Source: an uncultured Alphaproteobacteria bacterium (GTDB lineage Bacteria > Pseudomonadota > Alphaproteobacteria > CASFRQ01 > SAAU01). Taken from it: a DNA stretch of 22,784 nt. Location: positions 1 to 22,784 of the forward strand of contig CASFRQ010000102.1 of assembly GCA_949296785.1 (NCBI GenBank), read 5' to 3'. The translations under genes were made by a program, and so were the position numbers. Numbering within the stretch: position 1 is the stretch's first letter; every line of letters begins with the position of its first letter. Positions 8,727 through 16,030 of this stretch are shown here, piece after piece. Under the pieces are notes generated by a model. It was not told the DNA's origin and searched no databases. It saw only the letters and a list, made by a program, of their open reading frames with translations.

Positions 8727-9656
8727 CTATATAGTTGTTTTAATCAGAATAACCCTTTTGCCTTCGGTACGCATCGCGTTAATCCAAAAATCAATGGTCA
8801 ATTCTTTGGAATTGACATGCCTTTGGGATTGCTCAAGACGCAAAGACGCCAGCTTCATGGAAACGGCGACTGATTCAGGGGCTAAGGCCATGCAATACCT
8901 GTAATCTCCGTCTTCCGGCAAAATCGGGTTTTTAACCGTGATGCCGCCGTCTTCGGAACCTGCGAACAAAATCACATTGTACAAACCCGCATTGTTGACG
9001 GTTCCTTCCATGACCGGGCGGGCATCAATATACCGGTTGTTAATGAACTTTTCTTCATTCATCAACGCGGTATTCTCTTTACCCGTGAATAACAGCTTTG
9101 TGCTGTCAATCATTTCCATCGGAACATCGTTATTGATAAAGGTCTGGGTAATACTTGTATAAGTACCGTAATTGACCCCTGTCGTCGCGTCCAAAGTTTG
9201 GACTTCATCTTCTTCGGCTGAAATATAAGACTGTGGCCCGTTGACCGAACCAACAAGAACAGGCCCCATCGCCGCCGCCGTAATTACGCGGTCAATCGTC
9301 CTTTTTTTCGCCGCAATCAATGAATCCATAATATAAGATGTCGGATCGGCAATCAGCTCGTTGACATCATCTTTGTTGTCCAAAAGGACGGAAGTCGTAA
9401 ACCTTCTTTTTTTCAACATCCGGTTATCCAAAGAATAATCGGCATATTGTTTCAAAGGATTCCTTTCATTTACTTCCGTCAATTCCAAGGTACCGATTCG
9501 GGGCAAAGTATTGTACTTTCCGTCCGTCGGCAAATATCTGACCACCCCGGATGCTTCCAACCGGGATTGTTTTTGCTGAACCAACTCCATAAAGCTGCGT
9601 TCAAATATCGTCAAAGCGGCTTGGTCAATGCCGCCCGCTCCTGCAATTTCTACCAT
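8727..9656 (-). CDS. Major capsid protein (podoviral, HK97-fold type)
   Basis: The protein has 309 residues, a usual length for the capsid protein of BPP-1/epsilon15-like podoviruses. It opens with a helix (QAALTIFERSFMELVQQKQS) and a strand-rich segment with TLPRIGTLELTEVNERNP. Residues ~80-110 read MLKKRRFTTSVLLDNKDDVN, followed by DRVITAAAMGPVL. The C-terminal part contains YRYCMALAPESVAVSMK and ends with an Arg/Lys-rich strand. These fit phage capsid proteins with the HK97 fold. It is preceded by a scaffold-like gene and an unknown, and followed by a decoration candidate. A terminator lies upstream at 9787-9822 and another downstream at 8144, so the capsid and decoration genes form a small separate transcription unit. 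Confidence 0.85.
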   Translation of the reverse strand: MVEIAGAGGIDQAALTIFERSFMELVQQKQSRLEASGVVRYLPTDGKYNTLPRIGTLELTEVNERNPLKQYADYSLDNRMLKKRRFTTSVLLDNKDDVNELIADPTSYIMDSLIAAKKRTIDRVITAAAMGPVLVGSVNGPQSYISAEEDEVQTLDATTGVNYGTYTSITQTFINNDVPMEMIDSTKLLFTGKENTALMNEEKFINNRYIDARPVMEGTVNNAGLYNVILFAGSEDGGITVKNPILPEDGDYRYCMALAPESVAVSMKLASLRLEQSQRHVNSKELTIDFWINAMRTEGKRVILIKTTI

Positions 9657-9700
9657 TTGTTTTCTCCAATAAAAAATTAAAATTAAATCAATTTGTTATC

Positions 9701-9726
9701 GGAAAATTGTCCTAAAAGGATTTTCC
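9701..9726 (-). other. Hairpin in the capsid mRNA leader
   Basis: GGAAAAT (9701-9707) pairs with ATTTTCC (9720-9726), with an inner CC/GG pair. On the minus strand there is no U-tract after it, so it is not a simple terminator. It lies about 45 bases before the capsid ATG and could stabilise or process the leader. The stem is mostly A-T and may be chance. Confidence 0.3.
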
Positions 9727-9786
9727 TGCCGTTTTCCCTCGGGTCAGGGTTTTTCTTTTCCGGAACATCCCAAAATGCTTCCCCGG

Positions 9787-9822
9787 AAAAAACAAAGAAG
9801 GGAAAATTTCTTTTCCCTTCTT
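9787..9822 (-). terminator. Intrinsic terminator upstream of the capsid gene
   Basis: A perfect 12-bp inverted repeat (AAGAAGGGAAAA at 9795-9806, mate at 9811-9822) with a four-base loop is followed on the minus strand by TGTTTTTT. It lies just after the stop of the gene at 9850-10377. It should stop part of the transcription coming from the portal side, so the capsid gene probably has its own promoter or relies on readthrough. Confidence 0.75.
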
Positions 9823-9849
9823 AAAAACTGTTATCAATAAAAGAATATT

Positions 9850-10377
9850 TTATCTTTCGGGCGTTTCTTCATCCAACATGCCGCCTTCAATAATATTCTT
9901 GGCGTTTCCTTTGTATTTTCCTTTTTTTAGCGCCGTGCCGGGAATGGTAAAATCAACCGCCGCCTGATAATTAAATCCTTTTTGAACAGGATTGTTCTGA
10001 ACAACATCCATATATTCGGCATACGCTTTTTCTCTGGCTTTTCTGATTTCACAAGTTTTATACAAAGGGATACCCCTCAAATGGAACATCATTGCCAACT
10101 CCTGTAACTCATCCCAATTAAGGCTTTTAATCTTTTTACCGCAACAGGCCGGCTTTTTATCTTTAAATTTTTCCCTGTCAATTTCATCAATATAAAGGGA
10201 ATGTAAACTGTCTACTCTTTTTTTAAACTTTTTTTCTGCAAATCTTTTGAAACATCTGTTCATTGCGAAAGCTTGAATTGAACTCTCTTCACATTCCGGC
10301 ATCAAGATTTCAAAGTCCTGAAAATCTTCCATTTCTCCGTTGCTTCTAAAAGCCCCTGAACAAATAATTCTTAACAT
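9850..10377 (-). CDS. Unknown phage protein between scaffold and capsid genes
   Basis: The protein has 175 residues, is basic in the middle and acidic at both ends. It has a short beta-like start (LRIICSGAFRSNGEMEDFQD), a pair of cysteines at about residues 77-78 (PACCGKK), and a helical section LNWDELQELAMMFHLRGIPL near residues 86-105. No catalytic motif, signal peptide or membrane segment is seen and I do not recognise the family. It sits 19 bases after the scaffold gene with a strong Shine-Dalgarno sequence (AAAGGAGGAAA) and is closed by a strong terminator. It therefore belongs to the portal-scaffold transcription unit and may take part in head assembly. Confidence 0.7.
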   Translation of the reverse strand: MLRIICSGAFRSNGEMEDFQDFEILMPECEESSIQAFAMNRCFKRFAEKKFKKRVDSLHSLYIDEIDREKFKDKKPACCGKKIKSLNWDELQELAMMFHLRGIPLYKTCEIRKAREKAYAEYMDVVQNNPVQKGFNYQAAVDFTIPGTALKKGKYKGNAKNIIEGGMLDEETPER

Positions 10378-10396
10378 TCTTTCCTCCTTTTTTTTA

Positions 10397-11155
10397 TCAT
10401 GGTATATTGTATTTTGATTTTAAAGCCTGCAAGTCCGCAGTCGTATGCGGTTTTGTTCTTAACAAAGACGCTTCTTTTGCAAACCCTGCAAAGTCCGGCT
10501 CTTTGCTTATACCGGCACCCTGCTTTGCAAAATCCGTTTCATTGACGGCATATCTTGTCTGAACCTTATCTATCAATCCGTAAACAAGTCCGATAACTTC
10601 GTTCGGCATTGTTTCTAAAACAGCCAAATCGTTTTTGTCTGCTTCCCGGCGAATGAATTGATTGACACGGCTGGCAACTTTTTCATAATCTTCGCCGAAC
10701 CTTGTTTTCATCTGGTTTTCATAACCTTCTTTGGTTAAATGGCTGTTAACTTCTTCCTGCAAAAGCCCCGCATATCCGTTCATCACTTCCTGCGCTTGCT
10801 TCTGGCTCAGACCGGCTTTGTAAAACATCTGCCCGAAAACTTCCGCTTCTTCCGGTTCCAGTCCTTCAAAGGCATATTTATCAGCTCCCGCCGGTCGGAT
10901 TTTATCATAAAATTCTTCCCACGCGGCTTCGGATGCCGTTTCGTCCGGCACACCGATGGTTTTCTTGCCGATGAGTTTTTGCGCATTTGCGTTCATCTTC
11001 CACAAATCGTCGTACGACTTGACATTCTGCGCCCATCCTTCTTCTTTATAGGCTTGCGGAATTTCAAATCCTCCAGCAGAAGATGCTTCATTGGCGCCGT
11101 TTGTCTCATTCTGGTTTTGAACGGCGCTTTCTTGTGTCAATCCTTCTTCTTCCAT
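10397..11155 (-). CDS. Capsid scaffold / assembly protein
   Basis: The protein has 252 residues, is strongly acidic, rich in Glu, Gln, Asn and Ala, and almost wholly helical by composition, as scaffolding proteins are. The first ~30 residues are low-complexity Gln/Asn/Glu. Residues ~45-120 contain YDDLWKMNANAQKLIGKK and AWEEFYDKIRPAGADKYAF, a pattern common in podoviral capsid-assembly proteins. The last ~20 residues are basic (HTTADLQALKSKYNIP), which in P22-type scaffolds is the part that binds the coat. It follows the Bbp19-like gene and comes two genes before the major capsid gene, the usual place for a scaffold. Confidence 0.75.
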   Translation of the reverse strand: MEEEGLTQESAVQNQNETNGANEASSAGGFEIPQAYKEEGWAQNVKSYDDLWKMNANAQKLIGKKTIGVPDETASEAAWEEFYDKIRPAGADKYAFEGLEPEEAEVFGQMFYKAGLSQKQAQEVMNGYAGLLQEEVNSHLTKEGYENQMKTRFGEDYEKVASRVNQFIRREADKNDLAVLETMPNEVIGLVYGLIDKVQTRYAVNETDFAKQGAGISKEPDFAGFAKEASLLRTKPHTTADLQALKSKYNIP

Positions 11156-11169
11156 TTTACCTTCCTTTC

Positions 11170-11496
11170 TTATAATTGCCTTAAAATGTCAATAAAGGTT
11201 TCTTTTTTTATTAAAGAAATAATGTACCGGGCTACAAAGTCATTCATTGCCTGCCGGTAAAACAATTCTTTTTCGGACATTGTCCCAATCCGGTCGTTTT
11301 TTTGTAAAAAGCCGGTCTGTTTTATTAAATGCGCTGCAAAATATTGCCCATCTCTGCTTTCAAATATCCTTTGAACACATCCTTTCAATTGCTGATATTC
11401 TTCCAAAGCTTTCTGTTCGGCTTCTTTTGATTGTTTTTGATAATCCAAAAAAGACGCGAAGCCTTTTTCTTTAACCTCTTTTTCATTATTCTGCAT
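11170..11496 (-). CDS. Bbp19-like small phage protein
   Basis: I chose the ATG at 11496 (108 residues, MQNNEKEVKEKG) rather than a longer upstream start. A Shine-Dalgarno sequence (GGAG) lies eight bases before it, and anything upstream would only read the end of the portal gene in another frame. The overlap with the portal gene is 11 bp. The N-terminal half is a Lys/Glu/Gln-rich helix. The second half, VQRIFESRDGQYFAAHLIKQ followed by TGFLQKN and RQAMNDFVARYI, resembles the Bbp19 family of short phage proteins first named in Bordetella phage BPP-1. Those lie next to the portal gene and have no settled function. The context is identical here. Confidence 0.6.
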   Translation of the reverse strand: MQNNEKEVKEKGFASFLDYQKQSKEAEQKALEEYQQLKGCVQRIFESRDGQYFAAHLIKQTGFLQKNDRIGTMSEKELFYRQAMNDFVARYIISLIKKETFIDILRQL

Positions 11497-13264
11497 AAGC
11501 CGTCTCCACATCCTTATAGGCCGCCGCATTGTTTCTGTTCGCCTGGGAAGACAACATTCGCGTCTGGGCATCCATCATCTGCGCCTGTTGTATTGCCTGC
11601 GTTTCAATGGATTGTTTAAATTCCGTTTCGCTCATAATCGCGTGCTTCAATCCCAAAGCTGAAGAGACATCATTTAATAACTGATACCACTCTATTGCTT
11701 GTCCGATTTGTGGGTTTAAAGACATCATCGCCGTAATAACATTCAAAAGCTGGAGCAAATCTTCAACTTTTTGCGTTTTCCCCAGCTTGTCAACTTCGTT
11801 GTTAAATTTTATTTTATACCAGGGTTTCCCTTGCTGAATGCAATCAATGACGGCTTGCGGAATAATTCTTTCATTCCTTCCGGCCTTTGTCATTGAAAGG
11901 ACAGCTTCTTCATCGTTCGGATGAACGCCCAAAATATCGTTCGCCAAGCAAAGAGACACCGCCCGCTTGATAAGTGGAATGAACATCTCCATCTTCTGTT
12001 GCATCACCATTCCGGAAAGCGATTTTCCCCTAATGGAAAACCTTTGCAAGCTTTCCGTCGCCGTCATATTCGCGTTTGCGGAAAAGTCCAATAGAATATC
12101 AATTTTAAATGCCGTCGCCACCTTTTCATTTAAATAAGGCACCAGCCAATTGACAATATTCGCCGGGTCGCCGACATCGTGTATCGGAAAGACCGGCGCT
12201 TGCCCGCCACTTGTTCCCATATTAAACGGCGTCAATCCGTTTTCTGAAGTATCAAGCACATCGTCGCCGAATATTGCGCCATTAATAATCCCCAAAGGCG
12301 GATTAAGCATTTTTCCCATTGCCACCATACAATCGGACACAGCCGCATTGATGCAACGGATAGTGCTTAAAAGCATTGACCCGCTTGCTCTGCCATACAC
12401 TTCGCCTCTAACCTTTATCGCCCTGGCAATCGGTACCGGCATTTCTTGGTAATCTTCTTCGTAAAAAAAACGGTTTTCGCTTTCTTCAAAGAAATAACCA
12501 CAATAACGACATCCTTTTTTTCCCAACGCTCCCGGCTCGTAATCTTCCCGGGGAACAATCGCATGAACAATCATATACACATTGTTCCACGCGCCGGCTT
12601 TGTAGTCTTTCTTGACCTTTTCCGGCATCCTTTCAAACATCCGTTCGTCAAAGCCGTCTTTTGTTTCGCAAAATTCCGCCACCAACCGATTAACCCGCCA
12701 TTGCGTCGTGTTGAAAACCACATTGACCAAGCCGTTTTTCCCCTCGTCAACGCATAAAGTGTCAACGCCATATGATTTGAACAACAAAAGATTATCTTCC
12801 GCCCCATTGCCGTACGCCGTGTTCTTAAAACAGCCGATGCCGCTTGTTCCGTACGCTTGCTGATCGTAAAAGTACGCGCACATCGCCGAATTCAATCCGG
12901 CGTTTGAATTGTTCATTTGCGCCAGAACATTATCTGTGGCGTAAGAATACCAGTCGTCAAGTTCGCCTTTGTCAGCTATATCCAGAACTTCGTCGGAAGG
13001 TAACAAAGTAAAAGCTCCTTCGCCATCCCCCCACATAATCCCTTTCAAATAATCGGCTGATTGTTGGACGGATAAACACGCCGTCGGGTCTTCCGTGTAT
13101 TTATCCAAGTCTTCGCTTTTGTCTTCCGTATCCGCATATAAATATCTTTGCGGCCTAACCTTGATGCCGACATACTTGGATATTTCTTCCCACCTAGGGA
13201 CATACTTGTCCCTTTCGGCACGAAGTTCTTCATACCGTTTTTTTACTTGCTCAAAAGTTTTCAT
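11486..13264 (-). CDS. Portal protein (head-to-tail connector, T7 gp8 / BPP-1 type)
   Basis: The protein has 592 residues, within the usual 500-730 of podoviral portals. It begins with a charged helix (FEQVKKRYEELRAERDKYVP) followed by RWEEISKYVGIKVRPQRYLY, then SVQQSADYLKGIMWGDGE, the common N-terminal pattern of head-tail connecting proteins. The C-terminal third is rich in Gln, Met and Asn and ends in helices (MDAQTRMLSSQANRNNAAAY). Twelve copies of such proteins form the ring through which DNA is pumped by the terminase. It lies downstream of the terminase genes and three tiny genes. The ribosome-binding site is weaker than at neighbouring genes (AAGGCAAAAT before the ATG). Confidence 0.9.
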   Translation of the reverse strand: MKTFEQVKKRYEELRAERDKYVPRWEEISKYVGIKVRPQRYLYADTEDKSEDLDKYTEDPTACLSVQQSADYLKGIMWGDGEGAFTLLPSDEVLDIADKGELDDWYSYATDNVLAQMNNSNAGLNSAMCAYFYDQQAYGTSGIGCFKNTAYGNGAEDNLLLFKSYGVDTLCVDEGKNGLVNVVFNTTQWRVNRLVAEFCETKDGFDERMFERMPEKVKKDYKAGAWNNVYMIVHAIVPREDYEPGALGKKGCRYCGYFFEESENRFFYEEDYQEMPVPIARAIKVRGEVYGRASGSMLLSTIRCINAAVSDCMVAMGKMLNPPLGIINGAIFGDDVLDTSENGLTPFNMGTSGGQAPVFPIHDVGDPANIVNWLVPYLNEKVATAFKIDILLDFSANANMTATESLQRFSIRGKSLSGMVMQQKMEMFIPLIKRAVSLCLANDILGVHPNDEEAVLSMTKAGRNERIIPQAVIDCIQQGKPWYKIKFNNEVDKLGKTQKVEDLLQLLNVITAMMSLNPQIGQAIEWYQLLNDVSSALGLKHAIMSETEFKQSIETQAIQQAQMMDAQTRMLSSQANRNNAAAYKDVETAYAE

Positions 13265-13284
13265 ATTTTGCCTTTTTTTGTTAT

Positions 13285-13500
13285 TTAAGAAAAAAGCTTT
13301 CCGCGGTTCTGCCCAAAAACAGAAACATCCTTTTCGTAAGATGTTCTTTTGTCTTGTTTTCTCTTAATCTCGCCTTCATAAGCATCAAGAAGGGGTTTTA
13401 TTTGTTTTGCTATTTTTCCAAACAAGCCCTTCGAACCGCTTATTTTGTCATGAAATGCTTTAAGGCCTTCATAATTTTCTGAATTAATTGATGTCCCCAT
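13285..13500 (-). CDS. Small late protein with C-terminal RGKLFS tag (tag protein 3)
   Basis: The protein has 71 residues, is basic and helical, and no known domain is visible. Its last residues, TSYEKDVSVFGQNRGKLFS, match the endings of the next two genes upstream, which end SRGRLFGN and SRGKLFGN. It has a clear Shine-Dalgarno sequence (AAGGAGACA). It is separated from the 84-residue gene by 17 bases and from the portal gene by 20 bases. The shared ending suggests the three products dock on one common partner, which I cannot name. Position points to the portal, terminase or the capsid interior. Confidence 0.65.
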   Translation of the reverse strand: MGTSINSENYEGLKAFHDKISGSKGLFGKIAKQIKPLLDAYEGEIKRKQDKRTSYEKDVSVFGQNRGKLFS

Positions 13501-13517
13501 ATCCTGTCTCCTTAATC

Positions 13518-13772
13518 CTAATTCCCGAACAACCTGCCGCGGCTTTGTTTCTGCCCGGAAAGCGCGTCCCCGGTTTCATATGATTGTCTCAAATCCCTTT
13601 TTTTGAGAAAATCGCTCAAGGCTGTTTTTTCTATTTTATTCACGGCCATTCCCCCGTTAGGAAATTTTTCCCCAAAAAGAGAAGTGGTTTTCTTTTTTGC
13701 CAGTCTATCAGAAATATTCTCATAATTAGCGCTGGTTACTTTTTCTTTTGGTATTTTATTGACCATTCCCAT
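13518..13772 (-). CDS. Small late protein with C-terminal RGRLFGN tag (tag protein 2)
   Basis: The protein has 84 residues and is basic. It contains DRLAKKKTTSLFGEKFPNGG in the middle and ends LRQSYETGDALSGQKQSRGRLFGN in sense, with RGRLFGN as the very last residues. A second SLFGEKF element at about residues 31-37 echoes the LFG of the tail. The start at 13772 has an AGAGG sequence six bases upstream; the second Met (13766) is also possible. There is no membrane segment or catalytic motif. It lies nine bases after the 75-residue gene and clearly belongs to the same set. Confidence 0.65.
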   Translation of the reverse strand: MGMVNKIPKEKVTSANYENISDRLAKKKTTSLFGEKFPNGGMAVNKIEKTALSDFLKKRDLRQSYETGDALSGQKQSRGRLFGN

Positions 13773-13781
13773 AATGACCTC

Positions 13782-14009
13782 TCAATTTCCAAAAAGTTTT
13801 CCTCTGGAGGAACTTCCGACTGAAAACACTTCCTCTCCCTGGGCTCCGCCGCTTGTCGCGTAAAGCTTTCTTCTTTTTTTTGAATTATCCTTTTTATCTT
13901 GTGCCACCTTTTCTTCGGCGTTTGTTTCAACTTTTTCATCATCAAAGTCAATCAGGCCGAGAGATAAACCACCGACGACACTTTTAATCGCATCCGAAAA
14001 CCATCCCAT
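13782..14009 (-). CDS. Small late protein with C-terminal SRGKLFGN tag (tag protein 1)
   Basis: The protein has 75 residues. The N-terminus, MGWFSDAIKSVVGGLSLGLI, is amphipathic and slightly hydrophobic, followed by an acidic-basic linker. It ends RRKLYATSGGAQGEEVF then SVGSSSRGKLFGN. Proteins with this kind of start and an LFGN-type end occur downstream of the large terminase in many podophages and siphophages of Proteobacteria, usually as hypothetical proteins. This is general knowledge and not checked here. It has a strong Shine-Dalgarno sequence (AAGGAGGAAAAG) and follows the terminase gene by 19 bases. Confidence 0.7.
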   Translation of the reverse strand: MGWFSDAIKSVVGGLSLGLIDFDDEKVETNAEEKVAQDKKDNSKKRRKLYATSGGAQGEEVFSVGSSSRGKLFGN

Positions 14010-14028
14010 TCTTTTCCTCCTTTTTTAA

Positions 14029-15354
14029 TTAAAATCGGGAAACATTCCTTCTTTGAATACTTCCCGCCGTTTTATTCATCCTGGCATCCTTTTCTCCCAA
14101 AAAACGCTTAATGCAGAATGCCGCCATCATTAAGCTGTCCGCCCGGTCGGGTGAATGAAGCCCTTCTTTTCGCATTTCATCTTTGCTCATAATCAACCTT
14201 TCTCCGTTTGACCGGTACTTAAAACGGATATTCATTAATTCTTTTTCTGTCTCTGGCGAATTCATTAAAATCCACTCATTATTGATATATTCATTCAAGG
14301 TATAATATCCCCAAGCCCTCGTGTTGGCATATTCCGGCGGGACGCCGTCTTGCACGGCTCCGTTAAAAGGCTGTATTTTTATGCCTAACTCTTGCAGGCG
14401 ACTGTAGACAACATAACCCATTCCGCCGACATCCAGACAGGCAACCGTCGGCCTGTACTCGGCTAAAAGATTGACAATTTTTCCGGTGGATACCATCGCA
14501 TCCGCCTCACTCCAGGCTTCTTGCAGAACAACTTTCCAATGTACTTGCCCGACCCGTTGCAATAATGTCGCAACGCACAAGTCCGACCCTTGCGCCGCAA
14601 AGTCAATTCCCATCGCGCTTTGCGGCACATATATATCCCCGAACGGCTCAATAAGCCTCATTTTTTCAACTTTTGCCGAATTGAACAGGTAATCGCTTGC
14701 CTGTTCCATCGGTTCGCCCAACCATATATGCCGGTAATCTTTATCGCTCAACCTTTTGCACTCTTCTGCTTCTTCAATCAGTTCTTTCGGGCAAAAGGGG
14801 TTGTCAAAGTAATCAATGTGTATGCAAAGCGCGTTCTTCCTCTCTTTGCAAAACTCAAACACGGCGTCATTGCGAACGAAACGATTCATACTAAAAAATA
14901 TCACTGAATTCGGTTTGCGGACTGTCGGCACGATAACATCCAAAGTTGGCTTTGTAATTGCTTCGGCTTCATCAACCCAAAGAATATCAACACCTTCCAA
15001 CCCTTTGATATTCACGCGCCCTTGTTCGCGAAAGCCTTTGAAAATAATATTGCTTCCCGTCCGATTGTGTATGATTTCATTCTTTGTTATGGAAAAGTCC
15101 AACTCATATTCTTTTATCAAATCCACAAGGATGGTATAAACGGAACTTTCAATGTCTTTTTGCGTTTCGCGACCGCATACAACCCGGACTTTCCTTTTGT
15201 CGCACAAGTAAAGAATAATCCGCGCGACGGCGTTCGTCTTTCCCGACCCTCTGCCACCTTCCGCCAGATAAAAGCGATATTTGCCTAACTCCGTGATTAA
15301 CGGCATTAACTTTTCCGGCAAGTGCAAAAGTTGTGGGACTTCCACTTCAATCAT
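14029..15354 (-). CDS. terL: Terminase large subunit (DNA-packaging ATPase/nuclease)
   Basis: The protein has 441 residues from the ATG at 15354 (the preceding TTG is less likely). Walker A is EGGRGSGKTNA (~residues 32-42), Walker B is ILWVDEAEA (~124-132, with the catalytic Asp-Glu pair), and the coupling motif is IFFSMN (~152-157). The C-terminal nuclease has the expected acidic residues in GIDFAAQGSD (~Asp251), CLDVGG (~Asp308) and HSPDRADSLM (~Asp403/Asp406). All catalytic residues appear intact. The enzyme cuts concatemeric phage DNA and drives it through the portal. The start overlaps the small-subunit stop by eight bases, so the two subunits are translationally coupled. Confidence 0.95.
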   Translation of the reverse strand: MIEVEVPQLLHLPEKLMPLITELGKYRFYLAEGGRGSGKTNAVARIILYLCDKRKVRVVCGRETQKDIESSVYTILVDLIKEYELDFSITKNEIIHNRTGSNIIFKGFREQGRVNIKGLEGVDILWVDEAEAITKPTLDVIVPTVRKPNSVIFFSMNRFVRNDAVFEFCKERKNALCIHIDYFDNPFCPKELIEEAEECKRLSDKDYRHIWLGEPMEQASDYLFNSAKVEKMRLIEPFGDIYVPQSAMGIDFAAQGSDLCVATLLQRVGQVHWKVVLQEAWSEADAMVSTGKIVNLLAEYRPTVACLDVGGMGYVVYSRLQELGIKIQPFNGAVQDGVPPEYANTRAWGYYTLNEYINNEWILMNSPETEKELMNIRFKYRSNGERLIMSKDEMRKEGLHSPDRADSLMMAAFCIKRFLGEKDARMNKTAGSIQRRNVSRF

Positions 15355-15775
15355 CAAGCGTTCCTTCTCCTATTTTTAAATTTAATGAAACGCCGTTGAC
15401 CTTTACGGCCGGCATAACCACTTTATTATTCACATTCACGCTGCTTTCTGGCTTGTAAAGGTTGACAAGTTTTCCTTTTAACTCTTCTGCCTTTATCGCC
15501 GCATTGAGAGCGCCGGACTTTATAGCCATTTTTAAAAGGTCATCCAGCTTTTCAAAGCTTTCCGCCGCCGTGTAAACAAGCTTTTTTTCAACCTTTTCTT
15601 TCAGCCCCTCAACCCTCGCCCTAATCTCGCCCTTATTTATCAGCTTAAAAGCCGCATTATTCACCGTTTCCGCCTTCATCCCTTTGGCGTCATAGGCCGC
15701 CCGGTAAGCATCCGAATAACTCAGCCCTTCCGCCACCTTTTGACAGAACTTTTCCTGCTTCCCCGTCAGCTTCAT
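15347..15775 (-). CDS. terS: Terminase small subunit (DNA recognition)
   Basis: I chose the ATG at 15775 (142 residues, MKLTGKQEKFCQKVAEG). The Shine-Dalgarno sequence GGGGA is six bases upstream, and a longer frame would run through the terminator hairpin at 15797-15815. LTGKQEKFCQKVAEGLSYSD followed by AYRAAYDAKGMKAETVNNAA and a Lys/Glu helix is the classical terminase small-subunit helix-turn-helix pattern (Terminase_2-like). A second part (residues ~75-115) is an oligomerisation-type helix pair. The protein binds the packaging site and delivers DNA to the large subunit. It is the first gene of the late operon. Confidence 0.88.
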   Translation of the reverse strand: MKLTGKQEKFCQKVAEGLSYSDAYRAAYDAKGMKAETVNNAAFKLINKGEIRARVEGLKEKVEKKLVYTAAESFEKLDDLLKMAIKSGALNAAIKAEELKGKLVNLYKPESSVNVNNKVVMPAVKVNGVSLNLKIGEGTLDD

Positions 15776-15789
15776 TTTTTTATCCCCAT

Positions 15790-15815
15790 AAAAAAAGCAG
15801 CCTTTTTTAGGCTGC
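15790..15815 (-). terminator. Intrinsic terminator in the terS leader
   Basis: On the minus strand GCAGCC, a seven-base loop and GGCTGC are followed by seven T. The T-tract ends 14 bases before the terS ATG. A terminator directly in front of the first late gene suggests the late operon is controlled by readthrough or antitermination, as with Q-dependent late genes. Confidence 0.7.
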
Positions 15816-15854
15816 CCTTTCTTGAATAGACTTATTTCCAATCTTATCAAAAAT

Positions 15855-16021
15855 ATACCCTTTTTTTTAAAAAAAGTCACACAAAAAAAAGTCACATCTC
15901 TTTTTTTTATTTTGAAAGGGTATCCCACACCCTTTGAAAGGGTATCCTATACCCTTTATATAAATAGGGTATACCCTTCTTCAAACCCGCATAAAATAAG
16001 GCTTTGAAGGGTCATACCCTT
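15855..16021. promoter_or_regulatory. Operator array: palindromes built from AAGGGTAT half-sites
   Basis: The half-site AAGGGTAT, or its complement, occurs at 15855-15862, 15915-15923, 15929-15935, 15937-15945, 15949-15957, 15966-15977 and 16007-16021. Three form clean inverted repeats: 15937-15957 (arms of nine, spacer of three), AGGGTATACCCT at 15966-15977 (perfect 12-bp palindrome) and 16007-16021 (arms of six, spacer of three). This is the only dense cluster I see in the window. The spacing is that of a regulator-binding array rather than of coding sequence. A binding protein is not identified; candidates are the HTH proteins encoded at 16302-16811 and 16755-17165. Confidence 0.65.
15957..15984 (-). 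promoter_or_regulatory. Candidate late promoter facing terS, with operator in its spacer
   Basis: On the minus strand TTGAAG (15984-15979) and TATATA (15962-15957) are separated by 16 bases. The perfect palindrome AGGGTATACCCT occupies 12 of those bases. A second palindrome (15937-15957) covers the expected start of transcription. The -35 box matches the consensus only in four of six bases, so it could need an activator. It is about 180 bases upstream of terS. Confidence 0.45.
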
Positions 16022-16030
16022 TTATCCCTA

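Noticed and set aside
11497..11571. A longer N-terminus for the Bbp19-like gene (start at 11571).
   Set aside because: It reads the end of the portal gene in another frame, gives an Arg/Cys-rich stretch unlike the family, and the ATG at 11496 has a proper ribosome-binding site.
15776..15928. A 51-residue N-terminal extension of the small terminase.
   Set aside because: It would run through the terminator hairpin at 15797-15815 and is Phe/Lys-rich noise; the ATG at 15775 has a Shine-Dalgarno sequence.
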